A stretch of DNA of 64,000 nt from Acanthococcus lagerstroemiae (GCA_031841125.1 CM063108.1:69164344-69228343), one strand, 5' to 3'. Shown: positions 1 to 12,110, counted from the first letter of the stretch. Made by a program: numbers and translations. Notes: generated by a model not told the origin, from the sequence alone.

Positions 1-480
1 TACTGCGCCCGAAATAAAAAGTTCAAATTCTCGGCCTCCATCATATTTGCCACAAATTTACAATTGCGCACAAATTAATGTCAAAATCAAATTTCGGAGC
101 AATAAAAATCTATGAATCGATTCTCCCCCTCCTCAGGAGCCACAAATTTAGATTAAGAGCCAAACCGATATCAAAAACGAATTCGTTGAGTTCGAAACCC
201 CTCGATGATCTCGATGGGGTCATTCGCATAAATAATAGGTCTAAAAATTCCTAATGTACTGTAATAAAGGGTAATTATTACACGCCCGCTCTTTTTTGTT
301 CTCTCAACCGAAGCCCTGAAATCCGCCCTTTCGAGCATTACCTCAGAGCTCCCCTCTATGGCGTTTCTAGAGTACTTAAGAAAAAATTCTTAATGATCGT
401 TTTTATAGAAAAAAAACTATATTCATTTAAGGACGGCTGCTGTGGAGGTAACTGAAGGAATGTGATGCATCCTGACTTGA
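1..480. other. Intergenic, no gene seen
   Basis: AT-rich sequence with no convincing coding stretch. The open frames here are short and show no family motif. I see no structured repeat either. Confidence 0.5.
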
Positions 481-488
481 AAATACAT

Positions 489-969
489 TCACGTGAAGCT
501 GCAGGCCTGTAGAAATTTTGGCTTGCGGCTCGCAATTCTTTTGAATTTCTCCATAAGTTTCCACGCACGCACTTTTCCCTTCTGAAACATGGCCGACGTA
601 GAATCGCAGCCGGTAAATGCATGCTGGAATAATACATTCGAATGTTGTACATTCAGTATATTATACATTCGGTTTTGGTCACCTCCTTTTTCCATTTTGA
701 ACAAAAATAAGTTGGGTTCGTTGCTGGTGTTGAGGCCGCTACCAAAAGGACTAGAAGGTTCACATCTTCTTCAACCACCACTACTCGACTGCTTTCATTT
801 TCAACCAAGGATAGTGCAGTTTGTACAATGAGAGTATCTGCATCACTCTCTGCAATAGATGTTGTAATATTGCAGTTGTTACATTTTTACACAAGAGTTC
901 AGTGAAATGACTTTTGTTTTTGGCATTGGTCAAGAACAGACTGTAATGGCCTGCTGTCACAATTTTCAC
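489..969 (-). pseudogene. Decayed fragment of a repeat-type nuclease-like gene
   Basis: Read on the minus strand, two conserved blocks occur in different frames. The upstream block (about 730-850) contains DADTLIV followed some 30 residues later by EEDVNLLVLL. The downstream block (about 560-650) contains HAFTGCDSTSAMF and then KGK. This order, an acidic PIN/FEN-like box followed by a GCDTTS-type box, is typical of a widespread multi-copy protein family found in many arthropod and cnidarian genomes, thought to be carried by or derived from mobile elements; that family link is from memory. Here the frame is broken between blocks and no start or full length is visible, so I call it a pseudogene. 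Confidence 0.5.
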
Positions 970-1634
970 TGCATTCGAAGGAGATTTCTAAAAACACTTT
1001 ACAGAATATGGTTCTGTATGTCAGCGAAGGGTAGGGTGTGGTGCAAAATGTCTATATGCATTTATATGCAGAAACAGTAGTAACTTCAGCGCTCTGTAGC
1101 CGCGTTCCTATGCTTCTACAGGAAACGGTCACGGTACTACTTTTGTAGGAAATTTTATGTAGAATATTTCCGCTCAGATGTCCCCCCCCCCCCAAAAAAA
1201 AAAAAAAAAAACAACGTTATTCTCGAGAAAAACACGAAAAATCAATTTTGGAGGAGCTTAGGCCTCTACAAAAAAGGTTGCACAGGAGTTGGGGCGTCCG
1301 GGTTTTTTATGGGTAATAAGGACACCAGTACCAACACATTTCAGCACTGAAACTTAAGATAGGAATTATTTCATTTTCATTTTACATTTTCGACCTAATG
1401 TTCCTGGGCTATCTATTTTACAGAGAAATATTTTTTCTTTAAATAAGGTGTCCCTCGCCCCCTCCCCCATCAATATGATTTAGTGATTATTTACTCATAT
1501 CCAGATATTCTGAAAAGCGTGTGGTGGGCGATTGGTCCTATTGCTCTTCTCAATCGGCTGGTGATTACGTTCATTGAGTTATATGTCCCACTTCCCAATT
1601 TCCAGTTGATAACATATTAATTTCTGACTTCCAG
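970..1634. other. Non-coding, probably intron or upstream of the next exon
   Basis: No supported gene. It contains a C-run plus A-run near 1183-1211. The stretch ends in a good splice acceptor (pyrimidine tract then TTCCAG at 1629-1634), so at least its 3' part is probably intron of the gene that continues at 1635. Confidence 0.4.
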
Positions 1635-3470
1635 GCGCCGCCACCAGCAGCCGTTGAATTCCTCCTCAAGATCCGCGAAATTATGACGGTAGCGAAGCGC
1701 AAATTATCGACCAAAAGGTTTGTGCCCAGTCTAATGGAGATCCCGGAAGAAAATCGTAGCTACAGCGATTCCAACGATTTGCGAAGGTCGCCGTCCACCA
1801 GTCAACGACCGAATGAAGCCGGCGATCTGCACAAGGTGGCTGAAAATCCGAGCTCGTATTTACTCCACGACGACAAAGAGAAGCGACAAATAATTCAGAA
1901 ATGGCTCCAAACGATACCGACGTCCGATAGCAACAAGTCCAGTACCACTGTGCTCAAGAAGTTGAGCACATTCGCGGTGCCAGATCATCAGCCGCGTTCG
2001 GGTAAAAACGCCGAAGCGGAGGCCCTTGTCGAAGTCAGCGAGCACGGCTCCGACTACGGAGGGAGACAAACTAATGAGACGTCCGCGACGCGTCTCAAGG
2101 ATTGCGAAGCACCGTCACTACCGAGACGACGGTCGCCCCTCAAATCGAACAGCAGCACCGGGACCAAGAAAACAGCGACCGGATTGAAACCAGCCGGCGC
2201 TGAAATCTCGTTTGACAGCTTAGAGCGGCAGCACGTTTGTAAACGAAATGCGGATCACTCGAATACGGACGAGATAGTCGAGCAACAGTCGGGGTCGCTT
2301 CGCAATGGCACTATCCCTAACATGCCCGGGTGCAATTCGAGTCTGCCATTGGATGAGGAGCTGACGATGCAAAACGCGATCTACAATATCGTTACCGGGA
2401 GCACCACCCTTTCCAAGCTGAAAAGGCGGTATGAAACCGAAGATGGCTGTTTGCCCGACTACAATGAAAACGCCGAACAGAACCGGTATAGTCTGGTCAG
2501 CGAGGTGTACGTCAACGACGAATTCAGTAGTAACGAGTCCAGTCTGAGTTCGTCGTCCAGTTCGCTGGTCGAAGAAGAAGTGAAAAAGGAGCAGCCGGCG
2601 AACAATAAACAGTACCAAGAATCTAGTCGACTAATGATACAGCTGAACGATTGCCCGTTCTTTTATTCGATGGAGAATTCGGACGATTTTGAGCCGGACA
2701 CGTTGGATCGCAAATTTAGCAAGGAGGAGACAGAGCGGCAAAGCGGTCGTCGCACATTCGTAGACTCGTTGGAGCGACCGGCTATCTGTCTGCGTTCCCA
2801 CGGCAGCTTCCGCAAAGAGTCGACTCTTGGTTCGCGGCCATACAATAATCTGAAACGGTCGTTCGGCAGTTTGCAAGAAATCTACCAGCAGCGCAGAAGA
2901 GCCGAGTTTGAGAAGCAGGGTATCAGCCGGGATAGCGGGCCACAGTCGCTATCGCCTCAGATCGAATGTTTGCTGTGGAAGAAGGAGAGATTCCCGCCGA
3001 GGCACTATTTCCGCCAGCGAAAGCAGTCGTCTCCACCGCCGATACCGGATAACAAAGACGATCCGGCGGAAGTAAAGCCACCGCTGCCGCCGAAGAAATC
3101 GAGCCCAGGCACGTGCGATGTCGAGAGGTCGCCTAATCTCGTCGCTCCTAATTTTAGGACCAATAATTTATTTGCTAATAGGTCGCTGAAGATTTGCTTC
3201 AAAAACAACATCTGGTCGTACCGGCCAGAAGATTCGGGTTACCTTAGTAGTTCAGACTCGGAGAAAAGCCTGGCACGGTCACAGCCGCGCACGTTAGAAA
3301 ACAGAATCGACATGTTGCGGCGGGACGACAATAATTTCAGAAGCGATAATAACAACGACGACACGATGACGATGACGATGATGAGTCAACATCGTGCTCA
3401 AACGATGGGAATAGCGAGTCAGGAGCTGAGAGTACGGCCACTAATTTCAAATTCTATAAGAACAGTGTGA
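1635..3470 (+). CDS. Unrecognised Ser-rich protein, large terminal exon with a probable late frameshift
   Basis: I do not recognise this protein. An acceptor at 1632-1634 opens the exon, and the frame is already open there (APPPAAVEFLLKIREI precedes the first Met at 1683), so upstream exons probably exist outside the window or were missed. The single frame from 1683 to 3470 encodes 595 residues. It is hydrophilic and Ser/Arg-rich, with recurring DSLER/DTLDR motifs (about residues 180, 345, 365), RSFGSLQEIY near 400, and a proline segment PPLPPKK near 465 that looks like an SH3-binding site. It has no membrane segment or catalytic motif, so an adaptor or cytoskeletal scaffold is only a guess. 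The last roughly 35 residues (after 3364) look frameshifted: the other frame, to a stop at 3536-3538, reads an acidic ESGAEST tail that looks far more protein-like. A poly(A) signal lies at 3744. Confidence 0.6.
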   Translation, partial: APPPAAVEFLLKIREIMTVAKRKLSTKRFVPSLMEIPEENRSYSDSNDLRRSPSTSQRPNEAGDLHKVAENPSSYLLHDDKEKRQIIQKWLQTIPTSDSNKSSTTVLKKLSTFAVPDHQPRSGKNAEAEALVEVSEHGSDYGGRQTNETSATRLKDCEAPSLPRRRSPLKSNSSTGTKKTATGLKPAGAEISFDSLERQHVCKRNADHSNTDEIVEQQSGSLRNGTIPNMPGCNSSLPLDEELTMQNAIYNIVTGSTTLSKLKRRYETEDGCLPDYNENAEQNRYSLVSEVYVNDEFSSNESSLSSSSSSLVEEEVKKEQPANNKQYQESSRLMIQLNDCPFFYSMENSDDFEPDTLDRKFSKEETERQSGRRTFVDSLERPAICLRSHGSFRKESTLGSRPYNNLKRSFGSLQEIYQQRRRAEFEKQGISRDSGPQSLSPQIECLLWKKERFPPRHYFRQRKQSSPPPIPDNKDDPAEVKPPLPPKKSSPGTCDVERSPNLVAPNFRTNNLFANRSLKICFKNNIWSYRPEDSGYLSSSDSEKSLARSQPRTLENRIDMLRRDDNNFRSDNNNDDTMTMTMMSQHRAQTMGIASQELRVRPLISNSIRTV

Positions 3471-3743
3471 AGTTAATTAGCGATCTTAACGAACTGAAAG
3501 ATAATGATAAAATTAGGTCGGTTATGAGTTCGTGCTGAAGAGTACCGACTTTCGAATCGAGCTCGAATAGTGTCGGCTCATCCATTTAACTTTCAGTTAT
3601 TTTCGAATATAATTAATTTTTTGTACCCGAATTCTCTGCTTAATGCTAAGTTTTATGTTTACAATTTATTGCCCTAAGAAGACTGTGGTATCAGTATTAG
3701 AATATTTTACCTTTTAAAAAGGTAATATAATCTTTTCGAGACA

Positions 3744-3749
3744 AATAAA
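3744..3749 (+). terminator. Poly(A) signal AATAAA of the Ser-rich gene
   Basis: AATAAA about 275 bp after the stop at 3468-3470 and about 205 bp after the alternative stop at 3536-3538. It is the first good signal downstream. Confidence 0.4.
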
Positions 3750-4225
3750 ATCAAAACCGAAGTTAAATATTTGTAAGATGAATGTTCAGTGTGTTTTGTA
3801 AAATACGTTATTCTTTTATGTACTTACATTATTTTACAACGTTCTTCTTTTTTTCTGCTATATTATGTAATCAAATATCAATGCAAAATTCTGATCTCGA
3901 ATGAAGAGCTAATTTTACTAATGGTGGTCATAAATAAGTACCAGAATGTACCATCAGCTCTCTAAACGAAGATGAGAATTACTTCCGATGGATGTTTTGG
4001 TGGACATTTTTTGAGACACCTCACTGAACTAGCGGTTCGCCACATTCCTGATTTACAATCTATTTACTTTTGACGAACTTCATTAACTCCATGGAGGAGA
4101 ACTTAAAAGCAACAGAACTGAAACATTTGATGAATGAACAGCAGGTGGTTATTGGTACGTTGATTCGCTGGTGTAGTTAATACCTCAATAGAAATTTGAC
4201 CACATTCATGAAAGTAGGCACGAAG

Positions 4226-4509
4226 CAGGGGCGGAAATAGAGCGAAAACTTTGGAGGGGGCGGGGCTGAATCCCCAGTGCCTAAAATAACTTTATAAAAA
4301 TCCAAAAATCATAGCCCCCCCCCCAAAAAAAAAGGGGGAAAAAGAAAAGACTATAAAAATAGATATTTTCTCGGTAATACTTTCTTTTGTAAGAAAGAAG
4401 AAAAAAAAAGTCTTACTGTATTAAGATTAATTTAAAAATAAAATTTAGGTGGTCTAATTTTGAAACCGGGGACTTAGCCCTCTCTAGCTCCCTCGTATTT
4501 CCGCCCCTG
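4226..4509. mobile_element. hAT-like MITE, 284 bp
   Basis: The ends are CAGGGGCGGAAATA and its inverse complement TATTTCCGCCCCTG. It is flanked by CACGAAG (4219-4225) and CATGAAG (4510-4516), a 7-bp direct repeat with one mismatch, close to the 8-bp duplication made by hAT transposases. CAGGGGCGG-type termini are common in hAT elements. It contains C-runs and A-runs and no coding capacity, so it is non-autonomous. Confidence 0.65.
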
Positions 4510-4594
4510 CATGAAGGTTCCTTCATGTTTATGCCCATAGTTCGAGCACATTCCAATTTCCCGTTTTCCCAACGAATTTTTTCAATAGGAAATT

Positions 4595-4815
4595 GGACGC
4601 TGTTAAGAGAGAAACAGAGCCAAGCGACAGAATCTGTTTTTTTGAGAACACGTGATTCGAAGTTCAAGAACCATGTATATGACATAGCGTTTACTGGTAC
4701 GCTTTTTGCAACGTGAGTACACATTTTTGAATCGGGGGCCCAATTTTGAAAAATTCTACTTTGTACCTCTGTCCAACGATTCTAATAACTCATTTTGTCA
4801 ACAAATGGTCGCTCG
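4595..4815 (+). mobile_element. MITE of the GGACGCTGTTAAG family, copy 1 (right end eroded)
   Basis: It begins GGACGCTGTTAAG and continues with blocks shared with copies near 23.3, 36.4 and 61.6 kb: a CCAAGCGACA block, GATTCGAAGTTCAAGA, CAACGTGAGTACACATTTTT, and ACTCATTTTGTCAACAAA. The right terminal repeat seen in the other copies (CTTAACAGCGTCC) is not intact. It lies between the Ser-rich gene and ARMC5. Confidence 0.7.
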
Positions 4816-5149
4816 GTTCTGGGAAGTTAACATTGCCTAGGTAGCGCTAATGTAACACACTAACACAAATAATTCCCGGTTTGAAACCTCCCTCCATTTA
4901 CTATACATACTCAAAGTTTGAAACCTTTTTTGAAACAACCCTAGTTTCCTAAATAATTTTTTGTGGCTACAAGCAGCGCTCCTACAGTTTGAAGCGCTCA
5001 TGGCGGCGACTTCTGGTTTCTGGAGACTTACTTTCAAGTCGTTAGTCTATTAATTTTTGAAGATTTATGATCTATGCTTAGCATCTTGCAGAAGGACGTA
5101 GTAGACCTTCTAGTTTCTAGTAGTTAGTCTATGCATAATGCTATTAGCC

Positions 5150-5534
5150 GTGTTCGTTTCAAGTCGTTTAGCTTCCTAGCATTGGGCTAGGGTAAACTCG
5201 GTGTAACAAGGTTAACGCGGTGTAACACTAAAATGACGTCACGTGTACACAAAGTGTTGGGTTTGTAGTTGTAGTGATTAAATCGAACAAAACAAACATT
5301 CAGCCAACACCACAAAAATACCCTGTGACACCAACTGACACCAAATTTAACCCTACTCCGGGAGCAGGGTTAAAATTTTTAACACCGGTGTTAACACCAG
5401 TGTTAGTGTTACCCTCTGGTAAATAAAACAGAAAACACTGAACGGAGTTCTCCACAGAACAAATCAAATGACAAAAATTGCATGGTGTAACACTCGGTGT
5501 TAAAAAGTGTCAATTTTTGTGTCTAAACGAACAC
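5150..5534. mobile_element. TIR element upstream of ARMC5
   Basis: The 10-bp ends GTGTTCGTTT (5150-5159) and AAACGAACAC (5525-5534) are exact inverse complements. The interior is rich in GGTGTTAACACC-like palindromes and GGTGTAACAC repeats (about 5210-5500). It has no coding capacity. I see no clean target duplication. It ends about 145 bp before the ARMC5 start codon, so it may contribute 5' UTR or promoter sequence. Confidence 0.5.
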
Positions 5535-5677
5535 AACTATTAATTATCATTTATCATTATCAGTTATGTTATATGATTGTTATCTTGAATCTTACTTTGG
5601 TCACCAACTCACCATCACCAATTTGTGTTTCAATTCGTGAATATATTTTTGTATCGCTTATCTTTATCTATGTGATT

Positions 5678-8600
5678 ATGTCGGTTAATACTGAAAAGAT
5701 ATTGAACATACTGAAGACGTTGGATTCCCCGAGGGATCTTTACAACACATTATTGCGAATTCACTCAGATATCATCTCAACAGAAGATGGCTTAAGATGC
5801 TTCAAAGAACAAGGTGGAATAGGTTATGTGATTCAGTACTTGTCAAAACCTAATAAACGGATTCTGAACATCTCCCTCGGAATTCTTGCGCATTGCTGTA
5901 CGGATGTGGAATGCCGTAACAAAGTAAACTTTTTTTGGCAGTTCTTTTTTAATGTCTCCATAGAGTAGTTGAAATGGGGAGCGGTGTCTGAGGAAATTAA
6001 TGAGACAAATTTTTCTTGAAATTGAATGAAAATATGTATAAAAATGGCTTCTTTGAAAGCACATGGAATATGTTCTTTCCTTTCCCGTGTACGTATCTCT
6101 TTCTTGATAGCAAGTTAGGTTATTGTTCATCATTTCCAATATTTTTGTTTTCTGCAGATCGTGTCCGACGGAATACTGAAACATTTGACTGCCATTATGG
6201 GCTGTGTGAATGAAGATCGAATTTCTTATCGGTGTTGTAAATTGATAGAAAATCTAGCTCGCTATCCGAATCTTTGTTCAATGTTAATTTCAAATAAGGT
6301 GTGCGACTTGCTAGTTCCCATCTTGAATGGCAGCCCTTCACTGGCAACTCAGTTAGCAGCCGTTCGTTCTTTAAGGTAAAAGCAAGCATATATTAACTCG
6401 ACTCAGTAGAAATGAGAAAAGAATAATTATTTTCACTTTTGTAGGTATATTTGGAATGGAGCTAATATCAACGAGAGAAAAATTATAATTCGAAGTGATG
6501 TTTTGAAAAGTTCTGTTCAGTACCTGGAGTCAGGTAACAAAGGGGTACAAAAATCGGTTTTAGGAATTTTATATTGTGTATCGAGGTTCCGGGCTGATGT
6601 GGTTTTAAAGCAAGTGAGTATCGAGTGTGATGGCATCTGAATACAAATCTTATATTGTTCAAGAACTGAATGCAAGAAACGTGATTAAGAATGAGGTTTC
6701 AAGTTTTGAGATCATGTTACTGACTATTCGTGCGTTCACCTTTTCATATTCTTTCGACAGCGAGTTGCGAATTATAGAATTCCCTAATATTTTTCTCCTT
6801 TTTTTTAGTCAATCACCGACGAGGTTCTTACGCAAATCGTATCCAAAACACGAGATTATTCCTCGATAGTCTTGCGTATCGTTTATTACCTCAGTGAAAT
6901 GAAATATTTCCATTTCAAACTTGTAAAGGCGGGCGTATTGGAGGCAATTTTCTCGCACGTTTGTAATATGAGTCCGCAGGATCTAGAACCAACAAAGGAA
7001 GTGAATATGGATCTCGGTAAGGATCATTATATTTCATTCGACATTTCTCGAATCCAGAAATTTCCGCGAGAACTTACGGAGATGAAACAACGGATTTCGT
7101 TATGGAATTATCTTCCATACATTTAAATTAATGAGATGAAAACTGTCACGAAAAATATGTTACGATTTAATATAATGTAAAAGGTTTTGTTAATTGTTTG
7201 ATGTTCTTGCAGTGTTACGTTCGCTTTATCGACTGAGCAATGAACCACAGTGTAGAGAAAGGCTTCGCAGTATTCCGGATGCTTTCGATACGCTTCTAGA
7301 TATCATTGAAAATTCTACCTACCTTAAATTCAAGAAATATTCAGTTCTGATACTGACATCGTATATATACAATGTTCACTCACTTAGGGTGAGTTCATGT
7401 TATACATCTGATTTTTGAAGCAATTTTAGTTGAAAAAAGTGATTGACTTTAGACATTCTTTCTCGTTCGTATATTTAGGTCCCTGTTATTCGAATTGTCA
7501 TCAATGCTATGTTCAGGTATTGCGCGCTTGGGTAAAAAAAAAGTACTGTTTTTGTTATGCCCTCCCATCCATCATTCTTTTCGTATCTTCTTCCTTGATT
7601 AGGGGTTTTAAACTTCCTTACAATTAATAGAATACATTCAGAATTTTTAAAACTTCTGAAGACTCTCGAACATCCTTCTAGACTCGAGTGGAATTTAAAA
7701 ATTTGTATAGACCTGCCTAATATCCTTTAAGACTTTTAAGAGACTTTCGAAGGTCATTTGAAACTTGAAATTTTTCTGGACTGAGATAGGGTTTTTTAAG
7801 ACTTCCAGAGGTGAAGCACCAACTATGGGTCCCACTTATGTAAGCTTGTGTCCTGAATCCTGTAAATACTTGGAACTGAAATTAGGTCATCAGAGGCTTA
7901 ATGTATTATGTATATTCCTCTCGAATATTTTGCTGATATTTGGTAAATTTGAGATTCTTCATACTGGGTTAAAACTTTTAAAGACTTTTCCATACTCGTA
8001 TAAGTTTCTTTAAAATCAGCCCCGAATTTAGAGGCAGCCACCAAAAGCAGATCGTTGAAGAAGCTTGTCCTTTTTCAACATTTTTTTCTGTATTGTTTTT
8101 CCATCTTCCTTTATTCTGTCCTTGTTACTTTCCTCTTTTTTTTTCAGTTTTCTCCTTTTAACATCTTTTACCAGTTGACTCCTTCGAGGCCGTTATCCCT
8201 TTTCACTCCGCATGTAAATCCGGTGCTGAATAACATAGTGATCTCCAATCGATGTTGAAAGTCTGTGTTGTTTCATACCATCCTTGATTCTGGTACTTTG
8301 ACGAATCAACATGAAATGGGTGCCTTGAACGCATTTCGGATCATTCGCCGTTCACTCGGTAACCTCGGGGCTTGACTTAATCCTGTTGACTAGTTTTGTT
8401 AATGAGTTCGAAAATTGTTGATTTGGCTTATAATTTCATTTCAGATACTGGTGAAACAGAGATTAATATGGGCTTTGATTACTTACGTACAAATCATCGT
8501 CAAGACTCAAGGGATATCACATGACAATGATGATTCAAGATGTGACTTAGCAGTATTGACAAACAGTCCTACGTCTTCAGGTCGACTTAGTCCGCTCTCC

Positions 8601-10394
8601 GACTCTGAAATGTCCGGTTCATATTCACCTAGTCCGACCAGCGAACGTTTCACGACATCGCCCACCTTATCCATCGATAGTATTTACTCACCGGTGTGCT
8701 CGCCGGTATTGGATGATATTGACGACGACGAAATGGAAGAAGATACCGAGAAAATGTCGATTGGCGATGCCAGTAGTAAAGCAGACTCGCCGTTAATTCT
8801 TCAGGTAATATATTAGCACTTGATTTTCAAATGTTATTTAAAATTCTCGCTCAATAATAATGATTTCATTCCATTAGGACGACGATATTGGGAAGTCACT
8901 GACCGAAGAGAAAATTTTCAACCTGTTAAAGCAACTGGCGTGTACTCAAAACCCCCAAGAGCCAATATTTGATTTGTGCGCTCAGCGGACTTGGGAAACG
9001 TTGTTAGATTATTTAACGCAGGTTCGGAAAACGCCTGCACTTCTCACTTCATTACTTAGTTCCATCGCTGGGTACGTTGGATTAATACTCTACAGTAGTA
9101 TCATTCAATTTCTAGCATCACCGGATTCCATTTTGCTTGAAATTTGCAAGACGAAACCATTTCCGGTCTAATTTGCCCGCATTGCACATATAGTGCTTGC
9201 ATTACTCGTTAGTTAATTAGAAGTGTATTGTAATCAAAATGCATTTTGGTAATTACTTTTCAGGTACACCTATTTTTTCAAAGAATTGTTGAAATCGCAG
9301 TTTGCGCTGACAGTTCATAAAAAATTATGTCGACCGATACATGTCGACTGCAGTGTTTGCCTAGAGATGAATAAGTGCGGATGTGAAATCCTGGCTCGAT
9401 ATCGAGGCGTTGCGGAGTCGCATTACGGGCTCGCTATCTTGCGAGATGAAATCAAAAAGAATACGTTGGATGAAGTGTTACTAGCTTTAACCATTCCGCA
9501 TATTATCCAGTGAGTCGTTGATTCATTTGTTGGTGCTAATCGCGAATTTGAATTTTCAGTAATACGAGTATGTATTTTGTTTTAACCAGGAATTTGAATG
9601 TGCTAGAGGAGTATTTGCTACGTTACAAGATCTTGACATTGATTATGGATAGTTTGAGCTATGACGAAGTGTTATTCGAGGAGAAAGTAGCTAGCTTATA
9701 TTCGTTAGCGACCAGCGTTCATCTAGAAAATCCGCGGACACCGTGTACATTATGTAGAAAATGTGATGTTGCTAGTTTAACCAAAGAGGCTACGGTTAGT
9801 TTTCTGTTGGACGATGGAAGTACAGTCACTGCCAACAAACGCTCGATATGCGAAAAATCCGAATTCTTCGAAGCCATGTTTCGTTGTGGTTTCAAAGAAG
9901 CTAAAGAATCGGTCGTACGTTTATCCAACATTTCTTCGGATTGCCTTACCGTATTATTCCGTCTGTTGTACGATTATTGCGATTGCATTTTGCCAAGGAA
10001 CGTCGTCGTGCTGCTGGAGTTGATTGTACAGAGCGACCGTTTTCTCATTCCAGCCTTGTCTGATAAATTACTTCACATCACCATGAACTGCAGGCTGGAT
10101 TATCAAAACTGCCATTTGATTTATGATTGGGCAATCGAAAACGGTAGGTTCTTACCATCCTCCGATGCTTGGCCAATTTGTCATAGCGTTATTAAGTATG
10201 CGTTGGTAGAAAAATTGACTTTAACCCAGCGAGTGCACTCGTTACGTATGTTGTTAAGAAGTCGATATAAAGACAAAGTTATTAGTGATATTAAACAAAT
10301 AATGGAACATCAGTTGAAACGTAGGAATAATAAAACGAAATCTTTAACGAATTGCACCCAAGAGGGGGCTTCGAAAAGGTTAAAGCCGAGTTGA
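5678..10394 (+). CDS. ARMC5: Armadillo repeat-containing protein 5 (ARMC5), nine exons
   Basis: Exons by splice phase: 5678-5923, 6158-6375, 6445-6613, 6809-7016, 7213-7388, 8445-8804, 8878-9071, 9264-9509, 9560-10394. Joined they give 883 residues; human ARMC5 is about 935. Residues 1 to about 400 form helical ARM-type repeats (for example GIGYVIQYL, ILGILYCVSR, KAGVLEAIF). Exon 6 then adds an acidic SP-rich linker (SPLSDSEMS, DDIDDDEMEED). The C-terminal part, about residues 675-785, is a BTB domain (VSFLLDDGSTVTANKRS, FFEAMF, VVRLSNIS). ARM repeats followed by a C-terminal BTB is the ARMC5 architecture. In vertebrates ARMC5 is the substrate adaptor of a CUL3 ubiquitin ligase acting on RNA polymerase II subunit RPB1. 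The ATG at 5678 is chosen because the first repeat follows directly; the frame is open further upstream. All junctions are GT-AG. Confidence 0.9.
7630..8000. repeat. Degenerate 'acttttaaaga' style repeats in ARMC5 intron 5
   Basis: Intron 5 (7389-8444) has irregular recurrences of short phrases like AACTTCTGAAGACT, GACTTTTAAGA and AAAACTTTTAAAGACTTTTC. They resemble decayed minisatellite units similar in flavour to those near 16, 27 and 46.5 kb. No coding content is apparent. Confidence 0.3.
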
Positions 10395-10988
10395 AATGTC
10401 GAACATCGTTTTGATGAAATGTATGTGATATTTGAGTAGTCATGGTTATACATACCTGATATGAATTCACATTTTTTTAAACCTATTTTTAGGTTTTTTA
10501 TTTTTTTTAACCAATTATTCCTAGTGTGATATGAACTTACATTTTTTTAAAACCCATTTTTAGTCTTTTTTTGACAAAAATCATGATTCATGATAGATTC
10601 TGTCTGTAATTTTTTTGCACCCATTTTCAACCTGTTCCCTAATTAAAAATCATGACTCATAAGAGGTTCCGATTAAATTTCTTTTTTACTCATTCTTCGC
10701 ACAAATTTGTTCTTGACGAGGAAGTGCGCTTCCAGATAACGATTATTTAAAGTTTAGCGACCACATAGCGACGTAAGCAATAACCTTGAGGAGGAAGCAC
10801 AGTTCCTGATGATGAATGTAGCTCAGCATGTATTATTCGTAGATTATACTACATGTAATCGCGACGATCACCATGTCATGATATATTTTACATCAGTGAA
10901 ATCAATATATTATAATCTCTCTATGTATACTGAAAAAGTAAAATCCGCCGCCGCCACCACCACCGCCACCTCCGGGAGAAGAAAACGC

Positions 10989-11180
10989 ACTGCGGGTTGC
11001 CTACCTAAAGAATTAGAAAAATTGCAGGGGTAGATCAGCTGCTTTCAAGGACATAAGTCTTAAGACATAATAAGACATAAAAAGACATATAATGACATAA
11101 TTACCCATACTGCGGGTTGCCTACCTAAAAATCAGAAAAATTGCGGGGGTAGATCAGCTACTTTCAAGGGCATAATCTGT
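10989..11180 (+). repeat. 120-bp tandem duplication inside the foldback element
   Basis: ACTGCGGGTTGCCTACCTAA occurs at 10989 and again at 11109, each followed by a GGGGTAGATCAGCT block and a CTTTCAAGG block, then A-rich 'gacataa' repeats. A third, shorter TGCGGGTTGCCTACC lies near 11267. The 120-bp spacing is exact between the first two. Confidence 0.75.
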
Positions 11181-11329
11181 TTTAACATGAAAGATCTCTA
11201 AGTTTTAAGACATAACCGACATAACAAGACGTATAATGACATAAAATCTCCAAAATCTCAAATCGTTGCGGGTTGCCTACCCAGTCCCTTAATTGCTCAA
11301 TTTCCCAGGGGTTGCCTACCCTCAGGAGG

Positions 11330-12110
11330 GGGTTCATGGTTGTGGAGGAAGCTCCTGAAGGGGGAGGAGGGTCCCTGTGGGGGCGTAGGCTGTGCACGGA
11401 GATGGAGGCCCTGGGTGGGGCAGGTGATTAAGATGAGTAAGAGGACCCATTGGAGGAGAAAGTCCTTAGTGAGAGAGAAGGCCAGGGAGAAAAATGGCCG
11501 TAGTGCGGAAGGGGCTGGTGGCAGGGTGGGGTCTTGAGGGAGAAGGGCTCTCGAGGCAGGGATGGTCATGGTTCTGAGAGCTCATGGATGGATGGCCAGG
11601 CATCTTCAAGGGGGTTGGAAGACCATAGTGAGGACAGGGGCTCTGAAGGGAGATAAAGCCCAGGGGGTAGTGGTGGGGAGGGGTCCTTGTGGTAGAGGAA
11701 ATGTTTGGTAGGAGAGGGTGGCCATTGAGGAAGGAGGAGGTAGTGGTGGGTGAGGGTCCTGGAGGGGCAGTAAAACTTTAGTGGATAAGGGCCCGGGGTT
11801 ATAAGAGGTACTCATGGTGGAGGAGGGAACTCCTGAAGGGGAGGAAAACCACGGTGGTGGCGGGGACTGTAGAGGGAGATAAAGGCCCCGGGTGGGGGGG
11901 TGAGTAAGAGGTCCTGGTGGAGGAGAAAGTCCTGGGTGAAAGAGGGACTGGGGGGGGGAAATGAAAGCCATGGTGCGAGAGGAGCTGGTGGTTGGGGTCT
12001 GAGGGGGAAGGGTGGTCATGGTGATGGGAGCTCCTGAGTGGAGGACCAGGGGATCTTCGTCGGAGTTGGGATGGGGAAGCCGCTGAGAAGGAGCAGTGGA
12101 AGAGGAAGGC
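11330..12110 (+). repeat. G-rich minisatellite core of the foldback element
   Basis: The + strand is strongly purine/G-rich, with recurring units such as GGAGGAG, GGGTGAGTAAGAGG, AGGGAGATAAAG and CTCCTGA(A/G)GGGGAGGA at irregular intervals. Open frames on either strand are by-products of composition (Pro/Ser/Leu-rich on the minus strand). Runs of three or more G occur often enough that G-quadruplex formation is plausible. Confidence 0.65.

Noticed and set aside
589..831. 80-codon plus-strand frame opposite the decayed nuclease-like fragment
   Set aside because: It is the antisense of a recognisable minus-strand conserved block and has no motif of its own.
11297..12019. Long minus-strand Pro/Leu/Ser-rich open frames (about 90 and 137 codons)
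   Set aside because: They lie wholly in the G-rich minisatellite; composition alone keeps the frame open and no domain is seen.
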